Below are positions 39,454 through 50,899 of a DNA stretch of 64,000 bases, piece by piece; the first letter of the stretch is position 1; each line of letters starts with the position of its first letter. Position numbers and translations under genes: made by a program. Below the pieces are notes generated by a model. The model made no database searches, had not been told where the DNA came from, and worked only from the letters and a program-made list of their open reading frames with translations. The DNA lies in contig CM055094.1 in assembly GCA_029204225.1 (NCBI GenBank), positions 30,435,427 to 30,499,426 on the forward strand. The letters are read 5' to 3'. The DNA comes from Diphasiastrum complanatum. Its lineage: Eukaryota; Streptophyta; Lycopodiopsida; Lycopodiales; Lycopodiaceae.

Positions 39454-40140
39454 ATTAAACCTGATATCGGTTCAACGCGACAGAATGATATTGGTAGAGG
39501 AATGAACAAGAGTGCGTGCGTTGATCCGATATCGTTAGGACGAGTTCAAAATTTGTCGCGAGCACACGTCAGAGGTGGCTAATATCGACTCAGTGCGCCT
39601 GAATGAATCCGACAATGCACTGTTTGGGAAGGCACGCGTCGATTCGATATCGCGAGATTGAAAGAAAACAAAAATACTTGTGAGTTCAGAATAAAAGATC
39701 ACGGAATCAAAATATGGCAAGCGGTGACATATTTATAGCCAATTCTTGTTGATCACAACCATACATTTGTCAAATAACGAATTGAGAAACACAACCTATA
39801 TTTATCCACCAATTAGAGTGAGACAAATTTATACCTATGTCGGAATACATTAACTAGTCTATCACTAGATTCAACGAATCATCATTAGCCCTGACCCTAG
39901 AATTTGTACCTGTGCCAGAATACATTAAATTTTTAATAAGTGACCTCCTCAAATAATCATTAAACAAATAATAAACAAATGATAAATGGATTTCATTGAA
40001 AAACGTGTACGAGGAGAATTATTACAATCTCTCGTCCTATTTAAGCAGAGTAAAGATGAGGTTTTTTCTTTCAAGATAATGTTCATTCAGAACATTTTCA
40101 TTAGTCATTCATATGGTGCACCAATATAATTTTTCTGCAT

Positions 40141-40745
40141 ATCAGATATCGGATCAGCGCACCTGGCAGAAGATGGTCATTTTCCATTTGAACTGCGCAC
40201 GTCGAATCGCTATTGTAGAAACAAATTTTTTTTTGAAAATTTGAAAACTATTGGACCCCATTATGCATGCTCAAAGCTTGATTCGATAGACTCTTCATAC
40301 TGTCCAAGATTATGCAGAATTTATCAAGTCAAGCTCTGATCATTCATATTCCGTCCAATATCGGTTTAGCGCACGAGAATAGCACCTTTGGTTTTCAAAT
40401 GTTGTATATGCGCGTATTTCACCCGATAACTAATATACAGTATTTGAAAACCAAAGGTGCTATCGGATCAGCGCGCCTTTGGAGAAGACAATGATTTCTC
40501 ACTTGGACTGCGCGCGTCAGCTTGCTATTGTAGGAAAAAAAGATTTTGAAATTTTTTTAAAATTATTGGGGGGTATTTTGCATGATCAAAGCTTGATTCG
40601 GTAGACTCTTCATACTATCCAAAGCTAGGGAGAATCTATCGAATCAAGCTTTGATCATTCATATTATTTTCCAATATCGACTCAACGTGCGGAAATAGCC
40701 TCTCTGGTTTTCACATGCAGTATATGCACGTCGATTTGCTATTGG
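40141..40745. repeat. About 300-bp direct tandem duplication with strong palindromes
   Basis: 40141-40460 and 40461-40745 are diverged copies sharing the AGCTTGATTCGRTAGACTC block. Inside are a perfect 22-bp inverted repeat (40379-40400 with 40442-40463) and a 23-bp inverted repeat with one mismatch (40583-40605 with 40635-40657, loop 29 nt). Confidence 0.8.
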
Positions 40746-41292
40746 GTAAAACAATGGCGTCTAGAATTTTACAAAATTATAATGATTGAATATAATAAAG
40801 GTCAGATATTTATAGCTTAACATTGTCAATTTCAGCAATAAATTATAGATGTGACCATACTTTTGTAGCTTTAATTGTAGATGTGATCATAATTTAGTTG
40901 AAATTAATTCAGTTTTATTCGATATCAACTAATCATTTTGATGATAGATGGATATTTAGTTTGATTTGATTGACAAGCCTCGGAGAAATCATCATCGTAA
41001 TTCGAACCTCGGACATCCAACCCACGACGTTTGCAATCATTTCGAATTTTTTCTATATATACTGATGGACGACGCTGAATTTTTTTTGCTTAAAGTTCTT
41101 ACAGTTCTCTACATCCATGCGATAGTGATTTAGCGCGCTCGAAACAAACTTCCTACGAACCGCAATTACTCTCGCACGCCATCCGCTATCAGCTATCGGT
41201 TTTGTAGAGCTCAGATATCGATTTGATGCACTCTACCTGACTTCTGATCCTGGGTTCTCCTTCTTTGCGCGTTGATCCGATATGGAACATTA

Positions 41293-41706
41293 ATGACGCG
41301 GACCAAGCAAACTACATGAGGCCACCCTGGTGGAATACCAATCTCAAAAGAGGGACAAGGAAGTCCACCACCACCACCTCGTCCACCACCACCTCCTCCT
41401 AGGCTAAGGGGCAGAAGAAGAGACTCACCCTAGCTTAAGGATATTCGGAAGCTACAAAAGACAAATAATCTTCTGATTCCGAAAGGTCACATAAAGAGAT
41501 CCATCAGGCAGGTTACAAGAAGTCTATCTGCAGATGTGAGATGGACGATAACGGCAATTGAGATGCTGCACACTGCATATGAGGATTTTTAGGTGAAATT
41601 TTTTTCGGATACTGTTGTTGCAGCTGTCCATGCCAAGAGGGTGACAATCACGCCCAAGGATTTCAACATTGTTTCAAGCTTTGGGACACATAGAAGAATA
41701 CTTTAG
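41293..41706 (+). pseudogene. Highly diverged histone H3-like pseudogene
   Basis: One frame from ATG 41293 to TAG 41706 (138 codons, almost the 136-residue H3 length) starts MTRTKQTT, as in the H3 tail. It has a proline/arginine-rich tail in place of the K9-K36 region. It then reads LKDIRKLQKTNNLLIP, RSIRQVTRSLSADVRWT, VKFFSDTVVAAVHAKR and VTITPKDFNIV, matching the alpha-N to alpha-3 histone fold (REIRKYQKS-LLI, AIHAKRVTIMPKDIQL). Three in-frame stops (TGA about residue 9; TAG before LKDIRK; TAG after YEDF) show it is not a normal coding copy. RWT in loop 1 recalls centromeric H3, but the tail start is canonical-like. Codons are strongly diverged from ordinary H3. Confidence 0.75.
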
Positions 41707-42016
41707 ACCTGTTCCCTCCTCTCCTCCAAAACAAGACTCAAAGAGGAGAAAACGAAAGCAATCTCAACAATCCCAGCTTGTTATTTGTATACAGAACGAG
41801 AGTGTTTCAAAGAAGAGAAGGTCTCTTGACCCTCCAAATAAAGCGAGGGATTTTTCCAAGCCATCTCCTCTGGATGAAATTCTTTTTTCTAGGCATTCTC
41901 CTCCTAAGTCTCCTTCTCCTTTCCCAGAACTCCATCTTTACCTTCTCCTGCTAAATCTTCCTCTCCTAATAAATCTTCTCCTCCTAATCTCCTCCTCCTA
42001 CCCCCATAAATATTAG
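41669..42016 (+). pseudogene. Basic S/P/K-rich segment after the H3-like frame
   Basis: A +1 frame overlapping the end of the H3-like frame reads PSSPPKQDSKRRKRKQSQQS and SKKRRSLDPPNKARDFSKPS, with SPPKSPSPFP further on. In another frame SPAKSSSPNKSSPP follows. SPxK repeats and K/R clusters suggest a nuclear, DNA-binding tail. Whether it was a C-terminal extension of the H3-like protein or the N-terminus of the Ulp1-like one cannot be told. Confidence 0.4.
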
Positions 42017-42083
42017 TTCCCCTCCACCTGTTCTAGGAAATGATTTAGATGTTTTGTTAATGTAAAGGTAGAATCAATTTTGA

Positions 42084-43342
42084 ATGTCAAATTCTTTTTC
42101 TGCTTTATCTGTATTACTTCTGTCACCCCCTACACTTGCCTTTGTAAATACTCCTCAATATGTATAGTATGACCAATTGTTAAACACGTATCTTAAAGGT
42201 TTAGGTCCTCAATACGGTTTTAGAATGCCGAAGACCAATGCTGGTCTCCCCCTTTCTAGTTTAGGTACAAGTGAATTAGAAAGTAGGGATAAAATGCTAG
42301 GTGACAATGTAGGAGGTGGGGCCATTCAGTATTGGATGGAGTTTTTCCAAACCCCATTGTTTATAGATGTAGCATTGTTTCCCCTTCAATTCATGACTGC
42401 AATTGATTTCCCTGATTTCAAAAGTCTGCACGCTGATATGCTCCAATACGTCAAACTGGGGACTCCAATTCTCGTGCTGTCATACATAACAAAGTAAGTG
42501 TCTTTTTTTTTTCAGATTTTATTATGTTGAATTTTGATTTCACATTGATTCTCATTAATTTATTGTTTTCTGATTTTAGTGATCATTGGAGCTTATATGT
42601 ACTGTCCTTATACGTCAATGATGAGGGTGTGTGTAATCCAGTTTGTTTAAAGATGAACTCTATTGAACACACACAAAATTGCCAGGAGCCATATCCAGAA
42701 AATACTGGAACTCTTTCCAGTACCAAATGCAAAAGCATATACGAAGCTAAAAATTGTTGATGCAGAGATAAAAATTTATCAATATCGGTTCCATGTGCCC
42801 TTGTAATTATTGTTTGGTTTCTTTTCATAACGTGCACGTTGATCCGATATTCAAAAAATATTTTTTGATATCAGTTTGACGCGCCCTTGTTTCCATTGTA
42901 GATTTAATTATAACATCCTGCACGTTGATCCGATATCTCATAATGTTAAAATTTAGATTCTGCAGTCCTCCCAGCAGGTTGATTCTGTCAGCTATGGTTG
43001 GTATATTGTATGCAATGGCAAACAGTTTTTTAATTGGCTTGCACTACAAGATGGACTTCCAAATCAGGAAGAGGTAATCTTCGATTAATAACTTTTGATT
43101 GTGTTTTTGTTTTTTTCTAATTCAAATTAATATTAACTGATCTTTGATTAATTACATTTAACTGTGTTTATGTTTTTTTCCAGTTTAAATGTCCGAAGGT
43201 CTCCCCAATGGAGATATTGCACTTCAAGCAGGAGACCATAAAGCTTGTGATCGAAAATTCATATCCAGTTGCAGTGGCCGAGTGTTCTCCACCCAAGCTA
43301 CTTCCAACTGGAGAAATGGATTTAGAGATCATAGATAGTTGA
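42084..43342 (+). pseudogene. Ulp1-like (C48) cysteine protease relic with introns
   Basis: Putative exons: 42084-42493, 42580-about 42750, about 42966-43073 and 43184-43342. Splice signals: donor AAA|GTAAGTG at 42494, acceptor TTTTAG at 42578, donor GAG|GTAATC at 43074 and acceptor TTTTCCAG at 43183. The joined product has TNDHWSLYVLSLYV (the catalytic-His block of Ulp1/SENP: HW-L-V). After a frame slip it has QQVDSVSYGWYIVCNGKQFF, where family members have QQ-DS-DCG; the catalytic Cys is Tyr here. A TAG near 42168 and the slip at about 42670 show decay. Ulp1-type proteases cleave SUMO and are often carried by plant transposons. Confidence 0.55.
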
Positions 43343-43814
43343 TACTGATTAAATATTCATCTCACTTGATGTGGATGAGACACATGTACAGAAAATTTTA
43401 ATAGAAATATATTTACAGTTTTTCTATGGTTGTTCTTACTTGTTTTTTTTCCTGTTATTAATTCAGGTTATGATTCATTCATCTTCAATTTATACGGGTT
43501 TCTGACATGTTTATTTTTCATAGCCTTGTTCTGCCTTACCTTTACCATGGTTTCTTTTGGATAAGTTCATAATGATGATTTGATTGAAACTTTGCCACAA
43601 CCAATCCAAACATGCGACATTAGTTCACTTAGATTTGTTGCAGCAAAGCTTTGATCAGATCATCATCTGAACATATTCAAATATGCCAAGACAAGGACAA
43701 TACAGACCAAGGCAATGAAGACCAAAAATACAATTGATATATACGAGACTTCAACAAGGGCAAGCCTCGATTCGATATTTGATTGTAGTGGTCATTGGAG
43801 TTCAAGTGACTGAA
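43343..43814. other. Spacer between duplicated terminal exons
   Basis: No frame or repeat of note. Confidence 0.4.
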
Positions 43815-43931
43815 GATCTCCCCAATGGAGATAATGCATTTCCTACAGGAGACAATGAATCTTGTTATCAAAAACTCATATTCTCCAGTTGCAATTACAT
43901 TGTGTTTTGCACCATGAAAATGTAGATCATA
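43815..43931 (+). repeat. Second copy of the Ulp1-like terminal exon
   Basis: The stretch containing CTCCCCAATGGAGATAATGC and TAGATCATAG repeats 43196-43336 with substitutions and a small internal loss. It is a tandem partial duplication 0.6 kb downstream. A single GATTCGATATT arm-like sequence precedes it at about 43772. Confidence 0.7.
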
Positions 43932-44229
43932 GAAATGAAAGAGCCTCATAGAAAAAGTGGTTCATATATTTTAAAAAATGATGTATACAAAAGATTGTAT
44001 TACATAATACAAAATTCCATAGTTCATAATCTATGGATCTTCAATTTCGATAGATGTTCCAATGTCTTTGCATTTTATATGCTCTTCCTGCCTTACTCTT
44101 ACCTGCACAAGAGAAATTGTTTTAGTTAAAATATTTTATGAAACTGATTCACTTAGAGTAGAAAAGTAGAATATTTTTATATGGCATAACGTACCTTTAC
44201 ACCATTCAATCAAAATTGATAGTACTGAG

Positions 44230-44560
44230 GTAGATCGAGTTGCAACATGTCTAGTTCTGATTGAATGTGATTGAGACACCAATCTTTGAAGAGTATCCAA
44301 CAAAAATAGACTCAAAACTATTAGAATCTAGCTTCTTTCGAAGTTTTGTTGGGATCTATACGAAAGCCATACAACTAAAAGTCCGAAGATGCTCTACCGA
44401 AGGTTTTGAACCTGTCCACACCTCTTCAGGTGTTTTGTTGAATAAGACATTGGTTGTAAGTTGATTCTAAAAATACTCAGTTGTCTAGACAACTTCTGCC
44501 AGAACGTCTTCGATAAACTTGCATGTAGAATCATACTTTTTGCACTTCCGACAAGTTTAT
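44230..44560 (-). pseudogene. Copia integrase C-terminal fragment
   Basis: The minus strand, with frame changes, gives SMILHASLSKTFWQKL, TKHLKRCGQ/TPEEVWTGSKPS-type sequence and FESIFVGYSSK. This is the segment between the integrase core and RT in copia (CMLLHA-LPK-FW, VWTGKKPSL, GYS). Heavily decayed. Confidence 0.6.
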
Positions 44561-45800
44561 GACTACTAAAAGCCCCAACATGCATGGGCTTGACAAGTGC
44601 CAACACACTAAAATAGGCATCTGTCTAACTAACAGGCCCAACATGGGCTAAAAGACTGACAAACTCAGGACATGCCCTTGAGTATAGCAAATGCCATAAA
44701 AAATACAACGGTACAGGCTAATTTTCCTACGTGTGGCTACTCGGCTAACCCAAGTAGTCGGCTATGGGACGAGTGTCCGACTGATATGTCGATAGCGGGT
44801 CAAGTCCCGGTAACAACCAAATACAATAAATCTAATTAACTGCACATTTTAATCTTATAATAATGAATCAGATCAAAACTGATTTCTAACTCTCTCCCTT
44901 AAGCTCGAATGTGATAGGAGTAAAGAAATACACTATAGGATCGTCTGGAATGTCCAAGAGATGTTGCATATTCTAGCTACACTATACTTGACTCACACTC
45001 AAGCACACCAACAAACCACCATGTTTGACTCACAAGTATCATGCACACACGATGCTCACATAGAGAGTGTAGTGGGTTTCTTTCCTTGCCTAACCTGAAT
45101 CCAAGATCTATTCAATCTAGAATCAAGAGATGAAGTTAGCTATCACACATAGATTCGTTCCCATGAGAGCGATAGTATAGTTCAGATTTCAGCATGAATG
45201 GAAAATCCAAATCTATCTCTAACATCCATTAACCCTAAGCATCAACACTACATCCGCTAACACTAGATCCACAACAAAGATAACTTACTCTTTCTCTCTC
45301 TCATAGAAAGTATAATAACATACAATCCCAAAACAATAACAATCAAAGCCAACAATTAAGAAAATCCAAATAAAGCATGAGATATGGAAGAAAAATAATA
45401 GAGAGCAAGGACATTCATCAATCCATTTTACAAGAGAACCAATCTGCTTTATTGAAATGAGGAAATGAACATGTGTAGAAACTCGAGTTGGTCCCTTTTT
45501 ATACTAGAGAGGAGGACCCTGGCCTCTGAATCTTATTGGTCCATTTTTGCCTCCCTAATTATTCAAATTTAAAAAAAAATGGGAACCATCCAAATTGGAG
45601 AAAAACCCAACTTTATTCACTAACTTGACATTTAGGCCCTGTGACATTAAAAGTCGTCCAAAAAGGCCTAAAGTCCTTTTATTGACTTTCTAATTAATCA
45701 AATAACTATGTGATCATCGGGTTGGACTTACACACGTAGGGTGCCAAATCTCTCTCTCTTATTAACTAGGTCTAGGGTTGCCTTGGGATCCGCAAACCCT
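44561..45800. other. LTR-like and unassigned sequence
   Basis: The gypsy 3' LTR should run left from 45806 into this stretch. A second minus-strand polypurine tract (TTAAGGGAGAGAG) lies near 44889-44902, so at least one more LTR is probably present. Boundaries could not be fixed. Confidence 0.4.
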
Positions 45801-45856
45801 CCAACATTATCCCCCACCAAAACTGGTGGCGGTCCCACGACACCTGCAAGATGCAG

Positions 45857-48762
45857 TTATTGGGGACTTTTATTAGCTTTGCGACAAATCTTTATTAAAT
45901 GGTACTGCACCTTCTCCATAAAGTCAAGTCGGGCAGTATTAAAATCCAAATTATGTGGCAAAAAACAACGATGGGCTCTTGCAATCCACTTTGAGGTCGT
46001 CCAAGATGTGAAGCGAGATTCCCAGGAGCCTCCCATCATTGTTGCACAAAAATATAGACGAGCAACCGACAGTTGATCATTGATATTCTCTGAGGCCATT
46101 GGCTTATTTGGATCGAATGCCAGAGGAGGAAGGCAATCATCCCATCTGGTTGCCACTGATGCCAACAGAGTTAAATCTTTTGCAAACATCGCCGATTGTC
46201 GCACTGTCAGATCGGGAGAGTGGATATACTCCCGCTGGTATGTTGCTCGGTGGAAATCCACTGATATCGTCCAGGTGTATTGCTGATGGATGATTGGCCA
46301 ATTAGGTCCATAGCCAATCCCAAATCCTTCCATTTATTCCTTCTCGGCATCGGTACATAATACAGATCTACCCGCAATTGGCGAGGGCTGGCCACATAAC
46401 TCCTGATATATTTCGGAGTTTTCTCAAAAATGGTAACTCTCCATGCCGGCTGCTCTCCCAATGTGGGTATTTTGTCCACTTCTTTGCCGACCTCTATCTC
46501 CGAGGTCTTGAACTTAAGGACCCAACCACCACGCGAGGACTCATGAGGATGTTGCGGTTAAAAACTCTGGATTTGGTCCTCGATGTTGATGGGCCTTCGG
46601 AATAACGGTGTGGTCCTTGATGAGGATGGACCCAGTTGCACTGCCTGTAAATTTGGCGGTTGTTCTTCTATTTCTGGAGCTCCCCCTAGGCCATGCCCGA
46701 ATCCAGCCCTGTATCCATTGGTACTGCAGTTTGGTGCGGAGGGGAGAATTGCGGCATGACCGGAACTGGGATTTGTGGTCCGGCTTCCAACACTCGAGTA
46801 GCTGTTTTTTCATAGGCATTGATAGTTGCTTTAGCATTTTACAACTCAGTTGAAGCTGCTTCTTTGAAACTGTCAAAGCGGCCTTGGAATCCTTGAAGGG
46901 CCACTTGGTAGGTTTCCACTTTCTTGAACAAATACACAATCTCCGTCAGAGTTATCATATGATCTAGTATTTGCATCTGAAAATACACATCATGCTCAGG
47001 GGTGGTCGCATCCAATTCACCTTAGAGACGTGTGCGATCCTACTCCGCCATTTGCAGTTGACCTTTTAGCAGCTGCACTTGTTGCTTTGCATCCTGCACA
47101 ACCTTGTCCACCTAATCTTGTGCGGTTGTCAGGGCATTCTGTAGGGAGCTGACGCATCCTTCGAGACGATCAGCTTGTTGCTGTGTCATCTTCTTTTCAG
47201 CTTTAGATTTTTCTTCGTGCTGCTTGACAATCTTCAATTCTCTATCCAGTTGAATAATCTTCTGGCTGATAAGAGTATTTACGGATCCCATGTCTAAAAT
47301 TCTCTGCTCCATTTCTTTTTTCTTGTCAAGCATAGGCTGGATCACTTGCGCAAGGCTTGAGACCAAACCGAGAGCATCACCAAAATCTACTATCGTGGAG
47401 GCGGCGGCAGCAGAAGGACCTGATGGTACTATCCTTGGTTGGCATGAAATAGGTGCCGGTAATTCTTCTTCTTCAAAAACATCTTCCTCTTCAAAGCCCT
47501 CAAGCACTGTGGCATCGAAATGCTTCGGTGATTTCACAGCATGCTCGACCCAAAGTGTGGCTGGGACGTCTTCAGCTTGAAGTTGCTGAGGTAGCTAGCA
47601 TGAATCTTCAACATTGATAGTAGTATCATGGATTTGTTTGAATCCTCTTCTAAGGGATTAGAGTTCAAAGGGCGCAGGGCTCTAGGGCATTTCAAAAACT
47701 TCGGAGGCCCCAAGGGGGTCGGAATCATCAAACATATACTGTGTGTTTGGTGAAACAGCTTCGGTGTGCGGGGTTGAGGTGGCCTGGGCAACTGTGATGG
47801 GAATGGTAGCCCCAATAGTCATAGACTATCCTTGGGTAGAAGCAGAGGCGAGGGAAGCATCACAGGCAGGGGGAATTGGAAGTTCAGTGCGAACAGCAGC
47901 AGGGGGAGGAAGCGCAACTGATGATGTATGCCTAGTACGACGTCGTGACACGGAAGGTGAGTCAGGAATGACGATTTTGCTGCATGGACGATGTCGACTA
48001 TGTGAACTGGAGGCCTGGTGGGATGACTCAGCCGGTGCTTCTTCATAAACTGAAAGCACAAAATCTAGGTGAAAGCTATGGATTTTGTTTTCAAGGTGGG
48101 AGGCCGCTAGAAGAGACAACAAGGAGCCAGCATGAACTGCTGCTTGACATTGCTCTTAATGGCTCGTTTGAGCTCACCAAAAACAATCTTGAACCAATTA
48201 TATGGTTCAAAAGGGGCCTTGGCTATCTTGGCATAGGACTCAACTATCCTATGTAGGATCTGAGAAGTGATGCGGTCTTTTCTGAGGTTGCCAACCATCA
48301 TAAAGTTATTCAGAAGCTGGGCAGTAGCGTGTATGGCAGGCTCAGTGATGGCATCAAGGTGGTAGTCATCATTGGTCCAATGAAATCATTTGTTAGGTCA
48401 ATGTAAGGCTTAATAGCCTGTTTGGCCTGTTTACGGTTGGGTGAGGCTTGGGTACCAGACGCTATGCCTATGGCAGCAAGGGCAGCCTCAGTCACGCGCA
48501 CCTTGTGTGTGGCTCCCTAGAAGGTTGTGTAAAACTTGGCTTTCTCTTCCTTCCACGTACTGAAGGCAAGAGTGATGAAATCCATGTTGATTCTCCCAGA
48601 AAAGACTCTCTCATGAATACCCATTACAGTAAGCAGAGGCTCCACAAGAGTCATCCACTGAGTGACCATGCTTGTGTTAGGAAGTATCATGATATCTGTT
48701 GCAAATGGGACATCACGATGGATAGTATAACGAGGAGACTGGGATGTGTATGTGGAAGACAT
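45857..48762 (-). pseudogene. Additional sense ORF between gypsy pol and polypurine tract
   Basis: From ATG 48762 the minus strand reads MSSTYTSQSPRYTIHRDVPF, MVTQWMTLVEPLLTVMGIHE and STWKEEKAKFYTTF, then a TAG. The same frame goes on with VTEAALAAIGIASGT. Next come a Ser/Pro-rich part (SSHSRHRPCSKIVIPDSPSV), a coiled coil (47537-47112, KKEMEQRILDMGSVNTLISQ and following) and a Trp-bearing C-terminal part (IPTLGEQPAWRVTIFEKTPK). Several stops and frame changes lie between these blocks. It occupies the env position, as in gypsy lineages with extra ORFs. I recognise no domain and see no signal peptide or membrane anchor, so it is not obviously an envelope gene. Confidence 0.55.
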
Positions 48763-49576
48763 GATGATCAGAAATGAAAAGTAAGACGCGTGAATGTATA
48801 TCAAAAAACAGTTCAGAAAGTTTGGAAGGCTTTGGTCGCGGGAAAAATTGACAAGAGCTTCGCTAGCACAAGTGAGGTTGAATCGAATTCAGCCAACTTA
48901 TAGGTGAATTTGGAGGGTCCATTACATTGAATACTAGTTTGGCTGATCATTTTTAATCAAAAATTTCCAGGCATGTACAGTACTGTGAAAATAGGCTATA
49001 GAAATCTCGGCGAAGGTTTATGAGGATCTGAACCCTTGGCGAAGGATGAACCTTCGCCCATGAGGTCCTTCGTCCAAGTACTGTCACAAATGTATTTTTT
49101 CAAGATCTGAGGCTATGGACAGTCTAATTTTGACATTTTAAGGCCACCTATTATGTCAGCAAAGGTTCATAATGAGAGTAAGGTGCTTGGTGAAGGTTCT
49201 TAAAATGGCATATTGCTGATCATTCGTCTGACTCAAAAAATGGATTTTTTTTCTAGACAAGAACCTTCGCCCAACTCAATTTAGATATATCTGAAGTGGA
49301 TGTACAGTCTGGAGGCTCATCGAAGGTTTCTGATACTATATAGGCAACAACTGACTGGAACAATGATTTTATAAGTCATTTTTCATCAAAAAGATTATCC
49401 TTTCTTTTTTCCATGCTGACGACTTTTCTGACTTTTGCTCATCAGTCTTTTCTCAGTTTTTTTTTTACTGCCTTTTTCAAACAAAAACTGAACAATTAAA
49501 TATTGAAAACAAAAAATTGAAAAACAAATAAAATTAAAAACCATTGAGATCAGGCTTGCTGAACTGGCGGAACAGG

Positions 49577-50700
49577 CTACCAAAACTTGCGTAATCGACT
49601 GCCATTCACCGGAGTATCAAATCGTTTTCTATCCAAGTGCTCAAGAATTACTGCACCATAGTTCAGGATTTTCTTCACTTTATATGGGCCTTCACCGGTA
49701 AACTTCAATTTTCCCTTGATCAGCTTGGTTTTGTACATCAGTGCAAGATCTCCTGCTTTCAGATCCTTTTTGTGCAATCGACAATCGTGCCATGCCTTTT
49801 GGCGGGCTTTCTCTACCGCTAACGCATGAACTGCCATCGATTGTGTCTCACATAATTCGTGCAACGCTTCATGACGTAGTTGTAAAGACTTGTCATCATT
49901 TAACCGTTATGTTGTCACTATGTGTAAAGATGGGATTAAAAATTCAGTCGACATGATAGCATCTCGACCATAAACCAGTTGAAAGGATGTTTGATTTGTA
50001 CTATTTTTCTAAGCGGTTCTGAATGCCCATAATGCTGCATACAGTCTATGTTCCCAATCAGACCGACTCGCTTCAACTGTCTTTGTTATAATAGTGCAAA
50101 GAATCTTTTTGAAAGATTCAGCTTGGCCATTTCCTCTAGGATAATAAGGAGTACTAAATCTGTGTATGACAATTTTTTTTCCAGTAAATACTTTATTGTT
50201 TGACTAACAAAGTGTGTACCCCGGTCATTGACAATCTCGATAAGACATCCAAATCCGATAATAATATTTTCATAGAGAAATCTGGCCGTAGATTTCACAT
50301 TAGCAACTTTGACAGCTTTGGCTTCAACCCACTTGGTCATATAATCAGTTGCTACGATAATGTATCGGGCCTGAGATTCTTGCGCGGCAGGATGAATAGG
50401 ACCAACATAATCCAAACCCCATTTTTCAAATGGTGCTTGCGATAAAACCGGATGCAAGGGTTCATAGTTCTGTCTAGTAGGCCGTCATGCTCGTTGGCAA
50501 ACATCACATGTTTGAATATAATTTTTTGTGTCCTTATGAAGCGTAGGCCACCAACAACTTGATTTCAAAAGTTTGTGAACTGTAATATATGTAGAAAAAT
50601 GTCCTCCGCCCATGCCATCATGTGAAAACATGATTAAATCTGGGATTTCATTCGGTAAAACACATCTACATAGAATATTGTCTAATCCATGATGATACAA
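49577..50700 (-). pseudogene. Gypsy integrase
   Basis: Zinc-binding part: HDGMGGGHFSTYITVHKLLK, WWPTLHKDTKNYIQTCDVCQ. Core: FEKWGLDYVGPIHPA, YIIVATDYMTKWVEAKAVKV and EIVNDRGTHFVSQT (D and D of the DDE triad visible). C-terminal part (49864-49577): ALMYKTKLIKGKLKFTGEGP and YKVKKILNYGAVILEHL. Frames break near 50480 and 50090. The element inserts its cDNA with this enzyme; this copy is broken. Confidence 0.85.
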
Positions 50701-50899
50701 TTGTCATACAATCAATTGATAAGGTTGAGCCTTATGAATCAATTGTCTCTTCTGTACTTTTGTCAAAGAGTCATTCGGTTGTCCTAGCATCAGGTACCCA
50801 ACAATATCCGCTGTCCACTCAGGTATTGCTTCGACATAGAACAATGCAGCATCTGGTAATTCATCATCCACTTCAGTATTAACTAGTGCGGATTCGATT

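Larger units (their letters stand above)
39463..42937. repeat. Ten inverted-repeat (hairpin) pairs sharing one arm consensus
   Basis: The plus arm is about GATATCGGATCARCGCGC, followed after 30-40 nt by the opposite arm GCGCGTTGATCCGATATC. Pairs (plus arm/minus arm): 39463/39516, 39581/39632, 40145/40195, 40357/40410, 40462/40510, 40673/40726, 41121/41174, 41214/41267, 42781/42832 and 42868/42920. Arms are imperfect, but orientation alternates without exception, and loops differ. Two of the pairs are in the intron-like gap of the Ulp1-like relic. A minus-type arm abuts each of the two divergent start codons. Confidence 0.8.

Noticed and set aside
41293-41706. Stop-codon recoding in the H3-like frame
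   Set aside because: Both TGA and TAG occur in it, neighbouring relics carry ordinary stops and shifts, and no recoding signal is visible; decay is simpler.
39463-42937. CRISPR-like array
   Set aside because: The repeats alternate in orientation, are imperfect, have irregular spacing over 3.5 kb, and lie in a plant nuclear context.
46080-48256. Plus-strand frames of 64-101 codons
   Set aside because: Shadows of the gypsy 3' sense frame on the minus strand.
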